Positions 1 through 8,280 of a stretch of DNA of 64,000 nt are shown piece by piece. Under the pieces are notes generated by a model, which worked only from the letters and a program-made list of their open reading frames with translations, was not told the origin of the DNA and searched no databases. Numbering within the stretch: the first letter of the stretch is position 1; every line of letters starts with the position of its first letter. This stretch comes from a candidate division KSB1 bacterium. Lineage in GTDB: Bacteria > Zhuqueibacterota > Zhuqueibacteria > Zhuqueibacterales > Zhuqueibacteraceae. The position numbers were made by a program, and so were the translations under genes. The stretch lies in contig JAPDPX010000003.1 of NCBI GenBank assembly GCA_034506255.1, forward strand, positions 496,001-560,000, in the 5' to 3' direction.

Positions 1-2
1 AG

Positions 3-1166
3 GAGCTGCGGCCGGCGCTGGGCAACACCACGATCGTGGCGCTGGGCGAGCCGGCGGCCGGCGAACGCGGCTTCCACGAACGCGAGCAGTACGCCGACAT
101 TTTGCCCGATCCCGCGCAGCTGCACAGCGATGATGCCTGGGCCATCTTCTACACCGGCGGCACCACCGGCCTTCCCAAGGGCGCGGTGCTCACCCACGGC
201 AACATGACCTGGAACAGCATCAACACGGTGACGAGCTGGGGGCTGACCGCGGCGGATTGCGCCGCGCTGCAGCTTCCCCTGTTTCACATCGGCGGGCCGA
301 ACATTTTCATGCTGCCGCTGGTGCACGTCGGCGGCCGCACCATCCTGTGCCGTGGTTTCGAAGTCGACGAAACCTTCGATTTGGTGGAAAGTGGCGCCAT
401 TACCCTCTATGTCGGCGTGCCGACGATGTTCATCATGCTGCAGCAGCATCCGCGCTGGCAGCAGGCGGATTTCTCCCGCCTGAAGCTGGTCATCAGTGGT
501 GGCGCCTCCTGCCCTCTGCCGGTGATGCAGAAATTCTGGGACAAGGGCGTCGATTTCAAAACAGGCTACGGTCTGACGGAGGCCGCGGGCAACAATTTCT
601 GGCTGCCGCCGCCACAGGTGCGTCGCAAACCCGGCGCGGTGGGGTTCCCGCTCTTTCACATCGACATGAAAATCGTGCGGCCCGATGGCAGCCGCTGTGC
701 CGCACAGGAGGCCGGCGAACTGTTGATTCGCGGGCCGCATGTCATGGCCGGCTACTGGCGCAAGCCGGAAGAAACCGCCGCCGTGCTGCGCGACGGCTGG
801 CTGCACACCGGCGATCTGGCGCGCCAGGATGAGGAGGGCTGTTTCTACATTATCGGCCGCAGCAAGGACATGTTCATCAGCGGTGGCGAAAATGTTTACC
901 CTGCGGAGGTGGAGAGTGCCTTGCATGCCCATCCCGCCGTGGCGGAGGCGGCGGTGATCGGCGTGCCGGATGAGACCTGGGGCGAGGTCGGCAAGGCCTT
1001 CCTCGTCCTGAAGGCGGGCAGGCAGGTGAGTGAACAGGAACTGCTGGCATTTCTCCGGACGCGACTGGCGAAATACAAAATCCCGCGCTCCTTCGAATTC
1101 CTCGCCGCATTGCCCAAAACAGCAATCGGCAAGATCGACAAGAAGAAGCTGCAACCAGGCCCCTGA
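3..1166 (+). CDS. Acyl-CoA synthetase / AMP-dependent ligase, 5' truncated
   Basis: This is the C-terminal two thirds of an ANL-superfamily adenylating enzyme, which activates a carboxylic acid with ATP and transfers it to CoA. The frame is open to the window edge, so the start lies upstream; the GTG at 36 is internal. The P-loop-like A3 motif YTGGTTGLPKG lies near visible residue 50, followed by the A5 motif GYGLTEAAGNN. The hinge region reads GWLHTGDLARQDEEG and GRSKDMFISGGENVYPAEVE. The catalytic lysine motif PKTAIGKIDKKKL ends the protein. It resembles medium- or long-chain fatty acyl-CoA and o-succinylbenzoate-type ligases, but the substrate cannot be read from sequence. It is first in an apparent operon with a hydrolase 21 bases downstream and an MFS transporter, suggesting uptake and activation of an ester or acid. 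Confidence 0.93.
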   Translation, partial: ELRPALGNTTIVALGEPAAGERGFHEREQYADILPDPAQLHSDDAWAIFYTGGTTGLPKGAVLTHGNMTWNSINTVTSWGLTAADCAALQLPLFHIGGPNIFMLPLVHVGGRTILCRGFEVDETFDLVESGAITLYVGVPTMFIMLQQHPRWQQADFSRLKLVISGGASCPLPVMQKFWDKGVDFKTGYGLTEAAGNNFWLPPPQVRRKPGAVGFPLFHIDMKIVRPDGSRCAAQEAGELLIRGPHVMAGYWRKPEETAAVLRDGWLHTGDLARQDEEGCFYIIGRSKDMFISGGENVYPAEVESALHAHPAVAEAAVIGVPDETWGEVGKAFLVLKAGRQVSEQELLAFLRTRLAKYKIPRSFEFLAALPKTAIGKIDKKKLQPGP

Positions 1167-1187
1167 AACCGGCGGTGCCCTGCGGCA

Positions 1188-2063
1188 GTGGTTGGGAAAG
1201 GTGAAACCCTCTTGGATGGTCAACTCGATGTCAATGGCATCAATTTGCACGTCGAGCAGCGCGGCCAGGGTGAGCCGCTGCTGCTGATTCCCGGTTTGGG
1301 CGCCGGCACCTGGCTGTGGCAGCACAACGTCGAGCGCTTGAGCCGCCATTTTCACCTCATCATGCCGGAATTGCGAGGCAGCGGCCGCTCCGACAAACCC
1401 GACCATCCCTATTCGGTCCGGCTCTTTGCGCAGGACATGCTGGCGCTGTTGGATGCCCTGAATGTGCCGCGCGCCTTCGTGCTGGGAGCCTCCCTGGGTG
1501 GTTTTGTGGCGCAACAACTGGCGGGCGGCTGGCCGGAGCGCGTGCGCAAACTGGTGTTGGTTGCCACCTCGCTTGGCGGCCAGTGCCAGATTGGGCCCAA
1601 CGGTGAAATCCTCAGCCGGCTGATCCGGCCCCACGGCCGCACCCGCCTGGAGCGCCTGCAGGATGCCTATCCGCTCAGCTTCTCGGCGGATTATATCGCC
1701 CGGCACGCCGAAGAGCTCGAACGCCTGACGCAATGGCGCCTCGAACATCCGCAGCCGGAATTCGCCTATTACCGCCAACTGCTTGCCGGCAATGCCTATC
1801 ACGGCGAACGCTGCGCGCAAAAGATCACGGCGCCCACCCTGCTGTGCTTCGGCCGTGATGATGAAATCGTGCCGCTCGCCAATGCCGCGGCCCTGCGCGA
1901 AAAAATCCGCCACGCGCAACTGGTGACCTTCGAAGGCCGGCATCTCTTCTTTTATGAACACAGCCGCCGCTTCAACCAGGTCGTCCTCGATTTCCTGCTC
2001 GCCCCGGTGGAAGCCTTGCCCTCTTCACCGCAAACATTCAACCAACCGCTCGCGACCCTATGA
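1188..2063 (+). CDS. Alpha/beta hydrolase
   Basis: An alpha/beta-hydrolase-fold esterase or lipase-like enzyme of about 290 residues. The oxyanion-hole segment LLLIPGLGAGTWLW comes early, the nucleophile elbow is GASLGG (GxSxG), the acid is in GRDDEIVP, and the histidine is in EGRHLFFYEH. The GTG at 1188 is the longest start. A TTG at 1212, preceded by AAAGGTGA at 1197-1204, is a credible alternative that trims eight residues. The gene sits 21 bases after the acyl-CoA ligase, and its TGA overlaps the ATG of the following transporter by four bases, so the three are probably co-transcribed. No signal peptide is visible, so it should be cytoplasmic. Substrate unknown. Confidence 0.9.
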   Translation: MVGKGETLLDGQLDVNGINLHVEQRGQGEPLLLIPGLGAGTWLWQHNVERLSRHFHLIMPELRGSGRSDKPDHPYSVRLFAQDMLALLDALNVPRAFVLGASLGGFVAQQLAGGWPERVRKLVLVATSLGGQCQIGPNGEILSRLIRPHGRTRLERLQDAYPLSFSADYIARHAEELERLTQWRLEHPQPEFAYYRQLLAGNAYHGERCAQKITAPTLLCFGRDDEIVPLANAAALREKIRHAQLVTFEGRHLFFYEHSRRFNQVVLDFLLAPVEALPSSPQTFNQPLATL

Positions 2064-3283
2064 AAACGCAACAATCCGCCCCCGTGCTTGCGGTCATGGC
2101 CGCCGCGCTCGGCTATTTCGTCGATCTCTACGATATCGTGCTGTTCGGTGTCGTCCGCGTCGCCAGCCTCACCGACCTGGGGCTGAGCGGTGATGCCCTC
2201 ACCTCCAAAGGGATTTTGCTGCTCAACCTGCAAATGATCGGCATGCTCCTCGGCGGGGTGGGGTGGGGCATCATCGGTGACAAATTCGGCCGCCGGCTGG
2301 CGCTGCTGGCCACCATCGCCATGTATTCACTCGCCAATATTGCCAACGCCTTCGTGCAGGGCCTCGCCGATTACGCCCTGCTCCGCCTGCTTGCCGGAAT
2401 CGGTCTGGCCGGCGAGTTTGGCGCCGGCATCACCCTGGTTTCGGAAATTCTGCCGGCAAGGTACCGCGGTTACGGCACCACCGTGGTGTCGTTCCTGGGG
2501 CTGGTGGGCGCGCTCACCGCTTCTTTCGTGGGCAGCGCTTTTCACTGGCGCACCGCCTACCTGGTTGGCGGCCTGATGGGCCTGGTTGTCCTGCTTGGCC
2601 GCTTTCTCAGTCTGCGCGAGTCGGAAATGTTCGCTGCGCAAAAAAGCAGCGGCCGCGAAATGGGCAACGCCCTGCTGCTCCTGCGCTCCCGGCGTGCTTT
2701 GCTCAAATATCTCGGGGTGGTGGCGGTGGGCGTGCCGATCTGGTATGTTTCCGGCATCCTGGTCACCTTCTCGCAGGAATTCAGCCAGGCGCTCGCGTTG
2801 CACCGGCTGGTGCCGGCGGCGGAAACGCTGCGCTGGCAGGCCGTCGGACTCGCGATCGGCAGTGCGCTGACAGGTGTCATCAGTGAAATGATCAAAAGCC
2901 GCAAACGGGTGGTGTGGGGCTGTTTTCTGCTGATGGCCGCGCTGATCGTGACCGTGCTCAGCCTGCGCCGCGTCTCCGCTCTCGCTTTTCTTGTGCCGAT
3001 TTTCATCATCGGCCTGGGCCAGGGTTACTGGACGGTGTTCATTACCATGGCCGCGGAGCAGTTCGGCACCAACATTCGCGCCACGGTGACCACCTCCGTG
3101 CCCAATTTCGTGCGTGCCATGGTGGTACCGATGACCACGGTGCTCGATGCCACGCGCCACCAGCTCGGCTTGATCCCCAGCACCCTCGCCATCGGCGGCG
3201 TGGTTTTTCTACTCGCCTTTTGGGCGCTGTACAACATGAGTGAAACGCACGGCCGCAACCTCGATTTTGTCGAAGAAGGTTGA
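2060..3283 (+). CDS. MFS transporter, metabolite:proton symporter type
   Basis: A major facilitator superfamily permease of 407 residues with about twelve hydrophobic segments. The loop 2-3 signature appears as GDKFGRRLALLA, and the segment GIGLAGEFGAGITLVSEI with PARYRGYG resembles the sugar and metabolite:H+ symporter branch. Helix 1 starts almost at once (VLAVMAAALGYFVDLYDIV). The ATG overlaps the stop of the hydrolase (ATGA), indicating translational coupling. With the acyl-CoA ligase and hydrolase it probably imports the organic acid or ester they process; that link is inferred from context only. No terminator with a clear T-run follows. Confidence 0.92.
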   Translation: MKTQQSAPVLAVMAAALGYFVDLYDIVLFGVVRVASLTDLGLSGDALTSKGILLLNLQMIGMLLGGVGWGIIGDKFGRRLALLATIAMYSLANIANAFVQGLADYALLRLLAGIGLAGEFGAGITLVSEILPARYRGYGTTVVSFLGLVGALTASFVGSAFHWRTAYLVGGLMGLVVLLGRFLSLRESEMFAAQKSSGREMGNALLLLRSRRALLKYLGVVAVGVPIWYVSGILVTFSQEFSQALALHRLVPAAETLRWQAVGLAIGSALTGVISEMIKSRKRVVWGCFLLMAALIVTVLSLRRVSALAFLVPIFIIGLGQGYWTVFITMAAEQFGTNIRATVTTSVPNFVRAMVVPMTTVLDATRHQLGLIPSTLAIGGVVFLLAFWALYNMSETHGRNLDFVEEG

Positions 3284-3612
3284 ACGCACCCACCCGCGCC
3301 TGCCCGCCTGGCGGAACCAGCGGCAGGCAGCCGCCCGGTCTCGCGCAACCCGAAAAACAGGCTTGGAACCGCCGCACCCAGCGCACGGCGGTACAGCTCC
3401 CCAACAGCGCCCGGGTGAGCATGGGATGCTGCAGGCAGCTCTTTAGACCCGGGAAGCCGCCTCAGCTCGAAAGGACTTCTCCTGAGTGACAACACAGGCT
3501 GTGCGCACACAGGCAGCGCAGACCGGCTGTCCCATGCTGCCAACCTTTGTGCAGCGATAAAATCCCAAAGCCAGCACACACAAGGACACGAAGCCGGGGG
3601 GATTGCGCAAAG

Positions 3613-3713
3613 AGTAACCGTTCCGCACGATTTGACCGTGGCTTTATCCTGCGATCCTGCGGATGCTCCCGGCAGGAATGCAGCGGCCAAGTCGTGAACG
3701 GTTACTGCTAAGA
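3613..3713. repeat. MITE-like element with ~20-bp inverted ends
   Basis: The left end AGTAACCGTTCCGCACGA and the right end, reading AGTAACCGTTCACGACTTG on the complement, form imperfect terminal inverted repeats about 100 bases apart. Inside is a second palindrome (TCCTGC ... GCAGGA around 3647-3676), so the whole unit can fold into a cruciform or long hairpin. It encodes nothing. A non-autonomous mobile element or a structured RNA would both fit. Confidence 0.5.
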
Positions 3714-4183
3714 TTTTTAAACCATGAAACCGGCCAGGAGCACGGGGGAAAACCTGGCGGCCGGTGTGATTGCTGCGGTGCGGCAGCCTGATGTTGGGCA
3801 ACTGCCGCAATAAACTCGCCGCGGTCCCGGCGTGAGAGTTGTTTGCTTTGTTTGATCTGCCTGCCGGCTGGCAGCCCGCGATCTTCCCCCGCAAAATCAC
3901 AATTGCGCTGCACGCTGGATTTGCTTAGGTTGTGCCGGCGGAGATGGCTGTATGGTGTCACCCTGGAAAAACCATCCCTCCCGCCCGCGTCGGTTTGGTA
4001 GCGTCGGCATCTTGCCTGCACAAGTTTGCAGACGAGAGGTCTGGTTATGGAGTCTCTCCGGGAAAAACTTGGATCATCCGAATTTTGCGTACATTTTGCG
4101 GCAACAAGATGAAAAGAATCGCAAAATCAGTTCCGTGCCTTCTCTGCGGAGAGCCACTTGGCCTAACGTGATGGCGAACGGCC

Positions 4184-4385
4184 CAACCCCGCCAGGGGTG
4201 AAACGTCTAGAGTAATTGTCAACACCGCCAACTTCAAACTCCTTTGGGAGTGACATGTAACAGCGTTTGCATTCAATTCAAGAGGAGATCAATGAGGAGG
4301 CACGATGCACATGTCACCCCGAGAGGGTTCCATTTCGGCGAACGGCACTTGGCCATAAACATCTCACTCCTGTCGGAGTTCATCA
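4184..4385. repeat. REPIN-like cluster of four short hairpin repeats
   Basis: Four copies of a roughly 28-base unit are visible. Two lie on the plus strand: 4184-4213 (AACCCCGCCAGGGGTGAAAC) and 4236-4263 (AAACTCCTTTGGGAGTGACA). Two lie on the minus strand at about 4307-4331 and 4355-4385. The shared plan is AAnCCCC-loop-GGGGTGACATGT, a small stem followed by a conserved tail. Two direct copies facing two inverted copies is the arrangement of REP doublets (REPINs). Flanking words CACTTGGCC and GGCGAACGGC also recur on both sides. Confidence 0.7.
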
Positions 4386-4559
4386 GATGCAAAGAACAGT
4401 CATGTGGCCATGTACGCTTGAGTCGGACGATCTAAAACTTTCCCGCCTGCGCAGGTTTTTGAAACGCCGAGTCGCAAAGCCGCAAAACAGAATCCTGCGG
4501 GTTTCCCGGTGACTTGGCGCGAGACGATCAGGCAAATAGAAAGAAAGTCATCTGCGCAA

Positions 4560-5837
4560 ATGAATCTCACCCTCAATCCTGTCCAATCCCTCACCGGGCG
4601 GCTGAGCGTCCCCGGCGACAAATCCATTTCACATCGCGCGTTGATGCTGGCCGCAGTGGCGCAGGGCGAAAGCCGCATTGCCGGCCTCTCCCCGGGCGCG
4701 GATGTGAACAGCACGCGGCAATGCCTGCAACAACTCGCGGTTGCGATGCAAACGGAAGGCGACACCGTCCGCATTCGCGGCCGGGGGTTCTCCGGTTTGC
4801 AGCCCGCCATGCAGGCCCTCGATGCCGGCAATTCCGGCACCACCATGCGCCTGCTCAGCGGGCTGCTGGCGGGCCGGCCCTTCACCACCCGCATCTATGG
4901 CGATGCCTCGCTCAATCGCCGGCCGATGCAGAGAATCATTGAACCCCTGCAGCGCATGGGCGCCCGCCTCGCGGCCTCGCCTGCCGGCACTGCGCCGCTC
5001 ACCATCCACGGCGGCAGCCTGACGGGCATCCGCTATGAGATGCCGGTCGCCTCCGCGCAGGTGAAGAGTTGCATCTTGTTCGCAGGATTGCAAGCCGCGG
5101 GCGAGACGACGGTGCTGGAGCCGCTGCCGACGCGGGATCACAGCGAGCGCCTGCTGGCCGCGATGGGCGCGGCGGTGCAGGTGACAGACCATGCCGTGAC
5201 GATTCGGCGCAGCAGTCTGCAGCCGGCGAGCATCACGGTGCCCGGTGATTTCTCCTCCGCGGCATTTTTGCTCGCCGCCGCGACCCTCCTGCCCAATGGC
5301 GATTTGATACTGGACAACATCAACGTCAATCCCACGCGCATTGGCATGCTGCACGTGCTGCGGCAAATGGGTGCGGCCATCGACCTCGAGGATCAAACCG
5401 ACCGCGGCGGCGAGCCGGTGGCAAATATGCGTGCCCGGCACAGTCTCCTGCAGGCGGTGACCATCACGCCGCAGCAAATTCCGCAATTGATCGATGAGAT
5501 TCCCACACTGGCCGTGCTGGCGACTCAGGCGGAGGGACAAACCGTCATCACCGGCGCGCAGGAATTGCGGGTGAAAGAGAGTGATCGTCTGGCGGTGCTG
5601 ACGGGCAACTTGCGGGCGATGGGTGCAAAAGTGGAGGAATTACCGGATGGTTTGATCATCACCGGGCCGGTGCGGTTGCAGGGCGCAATGATCGACCCCC
5701 ACGGTGATCACCGCATGGCCATGGCCTTTGCGATTGCCGGGTTGATCGCAACCGCGCCCGTCACCATCCAGCATGCAGAATGTGTGGATATTTCCTTCCC
5801 CGGCTTCTTCGAGCTGTTGCGCCGCCATTGCCGGTGA
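4560..5837 (+). CDS. aroA: 3-phosphoshikimate 1-carboxyvinyltransferase (EPSP synthase)
   Basis: EPSP synthase joins shikimate-3-phosphate and phosphoenolpyruvate in the chorismate pathway. The protein from the ATG at 4560 is 425 residues, the usual family length; the GTG at 4509 would add 17 residues absent from the family. Substrate-binding motifs are present: GDKSISHRAL near residue 20, GNSGTTMRLLSG near 90, RPMQRIIEPL, KSCILFAGL, and PHGDHRMAMAFAIAGL near the C-terminus. It stands alone, with no other aro gene adjacent, between a repeat-rich gap and a convergent desaturase gene. Confidence 0.96.
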   Translation: MNLTLNPVQSLTGRLSVPGDKSISHRALMLAAVAQGESRIAGLSPGADVNSTRQCLQQLAVAMQTEGDTVRIRGRGFSGLQPAMQALDAGNSGTTMRLLSGLLAGRPFTTRIYGDASLNRRPMQRIIEPLQRMGARLAASPAGTAPLTIHGGSLTGIRYEMPVASAQVKSCILFAGLQAAGETTVLEPLPTRDHSERLLAAMGAAVQVTDHAVTIRRSSLQPASITVPGDFSSAAFLLAAATLLPNGDLILDNINVNPTRIGMLHVLRQMGAAIDLEDQTDRGGEPVANMRARHSLLQAVTITPQQIPQLIDEIPTLAVLATQAEGQTVITGAQELRVKESDRLAVLTGNLRAMGAKVEELPDGLIITGPVRLQGAMIDPHGDHRMAMAFAIAGLIATAPVTIQHAECVDISFPGFFELLRRHCR

Positions 5838-5960
5838 GGACGGGCAGTGCACGACTGCTTCCGGACAGCGGCGGCGCCACAAACATGCGCTGTGGTGCCG
5901 AGTGCCACGCGGATCGCATCGGCCGGCAAGTGCTGCAGCCGTGGCGGAATGATGCCGCCC

Positions 5961-6998
5961 TCAGGCGTGCAGGCGCCGCGTCACCGGCTGTCGCAGCGTT
6001 TTGAGATGCCGGTAGCCCACCAGCTTGCGCTGCTCCTCGTCCCACAATTTCAGCGGGATACATTTCAAACTCTGCCAGAAGGTCAGCGTCTCGCTGTGGT
6101 GAAAAACCGGATTCTCCTCGTAACATTTTTGCAGGTTGTAGTTCGGAATGCGGCTGCTGAGATGGTGAATGTGATGGTAGCCAATGTTGCCGGTGAACCA
6201 TTGCAGGATTTTGGGCAGGTGGTAAAAGGAACTGCCCCGCAAAGCCGCCAGGACGTATTCCCACTCGTCATTGTGTTCCCAATAGGTGTCTTCGAACTGG
6301 TGCTGAATGTAGAACAGCCAGGTGCCGGCCGTGGCGGCAAAGACTTCGATGGGCAGGTGAATCATCACCAGCTTGCGAAAGCCGAGAGTGAAGCCGAGCA
6401 GCAGGACCAGCGCGAACAGGGCGAAGTTGGTTAAATGGAGATTGCGGCGCTCGCGAATCCATTGCCGGGAAGCCGCGGAGGGAAAGCGGTTCATCACCAA
6501 AAAGTAGAACGTCGGACCGATGACGAACAGGATGAGGGGATTGCGATAAAGGCGGTATTTCAGCCGGCCCCATTTCGAGAGTGCCAGATACTCGCGCACG
6601 GTCAGTGTGGTCACGTCGCCAAAGCCGCGGCGGTCGAGGTTGCTGGCACCGGCATGATGCATGGCGTGGGACTTGCGCCAGTACTGGTAGGGCACCATGG
6701 TCAGCACGCCGCACAGGAACCCGACAATGTTGTTGGCCCTTTGTGATTTGAAAAATGCACCATGGCCGCAATCATGCTGGAAGATGAAAATGCGAATCAA
6801 CAGGCCGGCGCCGATCGGCGCCAGCGCCAGCGTCAGCCAGTAGGAATAATCCAGGCTGAGATACATGAGATACCACACCGCGAAAAACGGCAGGGTGGTA
6901 TTGAGCAACTGCCAAATGCTTTTTTTGAGATCGGGCTTTTGATATTTGGCAACGATTTCATTCCAGTTGGATTTCACCGCCTCGAGGCTGAAGGTCAT
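5961..6998 (-). CDS. Fatty acid desaturase (acyl-lipid type)
   Basis: A membrane di-iron desaturase of 345 residues that inserts a double bond into lipid acyl chains using O2. The three histidine boxes are intact: HDCGHGAF, HAMHH and HHIHHL. Hydrophobic pairs precede box 1 (FAVWYLMYLSLDYSYWLTLALAPIG) and lie between boxes 2 and 3. The presence of an O2-dependent desaturase, with the membrane cytochrome c at 12165, suggests at least facultative aerobic life. It is monocistronic, convergent with aroA, and has a good promoter at 7055-7083. Regiospecificity cannot be read from sequence. Confidence 0.93.
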   Translation of the reverse strand: MTFSLEAVKSNWNEIVAKYQKPDLKKSIWQLLNTTLPFFAVWYLMYLSLDYSYWLTLALAPIGAGLLIRIFIFQHDCGHGAFFKSQRANNIVGFLCGVLTMVPYQYWRKSHAMHHAGASNLDRRGFGDVTTLTVREYLALSKWGRLKYRLYRNPLILFVIGPTFYFLVMNRFPSAASRQWIRERRNLHLTNFALFALVLLLGFTLGFRKLVMIHLPIEVFAATAGTWLFYIQHQFEDTYWEHNDEWEYVLAALRGSSFYHLPKILQWFTGNIGYHHIHHLSSRIPNYNLQKCYEENPVFHHSETLTFWQSLKCIPLKLWDEEQRKLVGYRHLKTLRQPVTRRLHA

Positions 6999-7054
6999 GG
7001 GGCATTGTCCTTGGGAAAAGAGTTGAACTTTTGGGCTGTATCCGCGGTCCGGGC

Positions 7055-7083
7055 AATGTGAAGAAGTTTCCCGTGCGAGTCAA
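7055..7083 (-). promoter_or_regulatory. Promoter of the desaturase gene
   Basis: On the minus strand TTGACT (7083-7078) is followed after 17 bases by CACATT (7060-7055), continuing GC. It lies about 60 bases upstream of the desaturase ATG and matches the pattern seen at other genes here. Confidence 0.6.
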
Positions 7084-7143
7084 GCGCTTTTCTGGAAATT
7101 TTTGACTGAGGCAAGGCATTCACCAACAAGCGGAGAACGATCC

Positions 7144-7401
7144 ATGTGGCTGGTCGAGAAGGATGCCCGCAACAAATGGTGCCCGATGGCGCGGGCGGGA
7201 TTTCGCCGGCATGAAGCAACCTCTCTGACCATCAATCGCAAAATCGGCAGCGGCAAAGCGGATCCTGATTGCCTGTGCCTGGCGGGCGAATGCATGATGT
7301 GGCGCGCCGTTACTGTGGCCAAAGGCCAGGAGACGCTGGTCTTGGGCTATTGCGGCCTGGCCGGCCGGCCGGAAGGCAACCCGGAAGATCAAAAGAGCTG
7401 A
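7144..7401 (+). CDS. Small cysteine-rich protein
   Basis: An 85-residue protein starting at ATG 7144, preceded by GCGGAGAAC at a proper distance. It carries evenly placed cysteines in KWCPMARAG, DCLCLAGECMMWRA and GYCGLAGRPEG. This CPxAR ... C ... CxxW ... GxCGLAG plan resembles small uncharacterised proteins I associate with phages and sporadic bacterial genomes, and suggests a metal site. It is divergent from the desaturase gene and followed by repeats. No function can be assigned. Translation in the other frames lacks this pattern, which supports this frame. Confidence 0.6.
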   Translation: MWLVEKDARNKWCPMARAGFRRHEATSLTINRKIGSGKADPDCLCLAGECMMWRAVTVAKGQETLVLGYCGLAGRPEGNPEDQKS

Positions 7402-7734
7402 CCTCGGGCCGGACAATTGCCACGGCGCAACCTGTGACGCGCCTCGCTGTTGCGACAGCAGGTACGGGCCGGCCGCGATCAGCAACAGAAGCCGACCCGC
7501 GGACAACAACGCCAGCGGCAGCAACACCGAATCCAGATTGCTGGCGGACAGCTTTGGCGCAATGGCGGTCAACGCGACTCGGAAACGAGGTCATCGCCGG
7601 CTGCCATGCGAGAACGCCAAGCTGGCATTGCTTTGCCTGCTTGGCGCCTTGGCGGTTCAAGAAATCTTCGCGGTTGGGATTTGGGGGGATTATTCTCATG
7701 TGCGCTTGCACGTCAAGCAAGATGACAACGTCGT

Positions 7735-7774
7735 GCAGACCTCCTGTCTGCAGGCTGGCAGCGCGAGGCTGCCG
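7735..7774. repeat. Double-hairpin dispersed repeat, copy 1
   Basis: GCAGAC-CTCCT-GTCTGC forms a perfect 6-bp stem and is followed at once by a second GC-rich palindrome (GGCTGGCAGC ... GGCTGCC). Related copies lie at 28736, 42466 and 49159. This copy and the one at 28736 are both preceded by GATGACAACG. It abuts the ~200-base element that follows. Confidence 0.65.
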
Positions 7775-7779
7775 ATCTA

Positions 7780-7971
7780 GAGAGACAAAACATCTGTTTT
7801 CATCGCGAAGAACCGTAGCTTGCCATGAAAGCTATTATCCAAGCCGGTTTGCCGGCTGGTCATGGTCCGAACCAAACAAAGCCGGGTCCCCTCAAACTTC
7901 GCGTTGTTTTCGGCTTTCGCGGTTCTGAACCAGTTCAGGTGAAAAAGTTGATGCCACAGGGCTGACAGCCT
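7780..7971. repeat. ~200-bp dispersed MITE-like element, copy 1
   Basis: It is clearly similar, by eye about three quarters identical, to 48811-49015 over its whole length. Both copies start with GAGACAAAAC and share GGTTTGCCGGCTGGTCATGG and TCCGAACCAAACAAAGCCGG. Both end with TTCAGGTGAAAAAGTT. The ends carry related CGCGAAG-rich words in inverted orientation (CGCGAAGAACCG at left; TTTCGCGGTTCTGAA at right). There is no reading frame; it looks like a non-autonomous mobile element. Confidence 0.75.
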
Positions 7972-8280
7972 GTGCTAATGGAATTTTGTGGTGCCTGCTT
8001 TCCCGAATGGCTTTTTCGTCACGAGCAGGCCTGATGGATTGTACCCCTTCTCCTCTTGAGGGGCGACAGCAGCAGCTTCCGCGGAGCGGCCATGGCCGGC
8101 ATCGTTTTTAACACACTGCCTGCTGCTCCCGCGCTGTTCACGCACCACCAGTTGGCGGCGTTGATCTCGAACCGTTTCCCCGCATGATCGATGGCCTGCT
8201 GCGCACCGGCGGCGAAGCCGGTCCCCGCGAGTGTTTTTTCAATTTCATGCCGGTCTCTTCGTGGCAGCGCGGCTTGGGCC

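Larger units (their letters stand above)
3284..4559. other. Gene-free interval with repeats
   Basis: About 1.28 kb with no convincing gene. Short reading frames here have codon usage unlike the neighbours and no Shine-Dalgarno sequence. It holds a roughly 100-base inverted-repeat element (3613-3713) and a cluster of four short hairpin repeats (4184-4385), both listed separately. A degenerate match to the GCAGAC/GCCTGC hairpin family lies around 4007-4046. No promoter for aroA could be fixed with confidence. Confidence 0.7.
7402..8280. other. Intergenic region with dispersed repeats and a coding-like remnant
   Basis: About 880 bases between the small Cys-rich gene and the end of the NagB-like gene. 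It contains a double-hairpin repeat (7735-7774) and one copy of a ~200-base dispersed element (7780-7971). On the minus strand, roughly 8262-8110, a stretch reads like natural protein (HEIEKTLAGTGFAAGAQQ, then AIDHAGKRFEINAANWWC) but has no start or ribosome site and runs into non-coding sequence; it may be a gene remnant. Confidence 0.6.

Noticed and set aside
3025..3900. Minus-strand frame overlapping the MFS gene end and the following gap
   Set aside because: No start signal and no protein-like composition; one third is antisense to the MFS gene.
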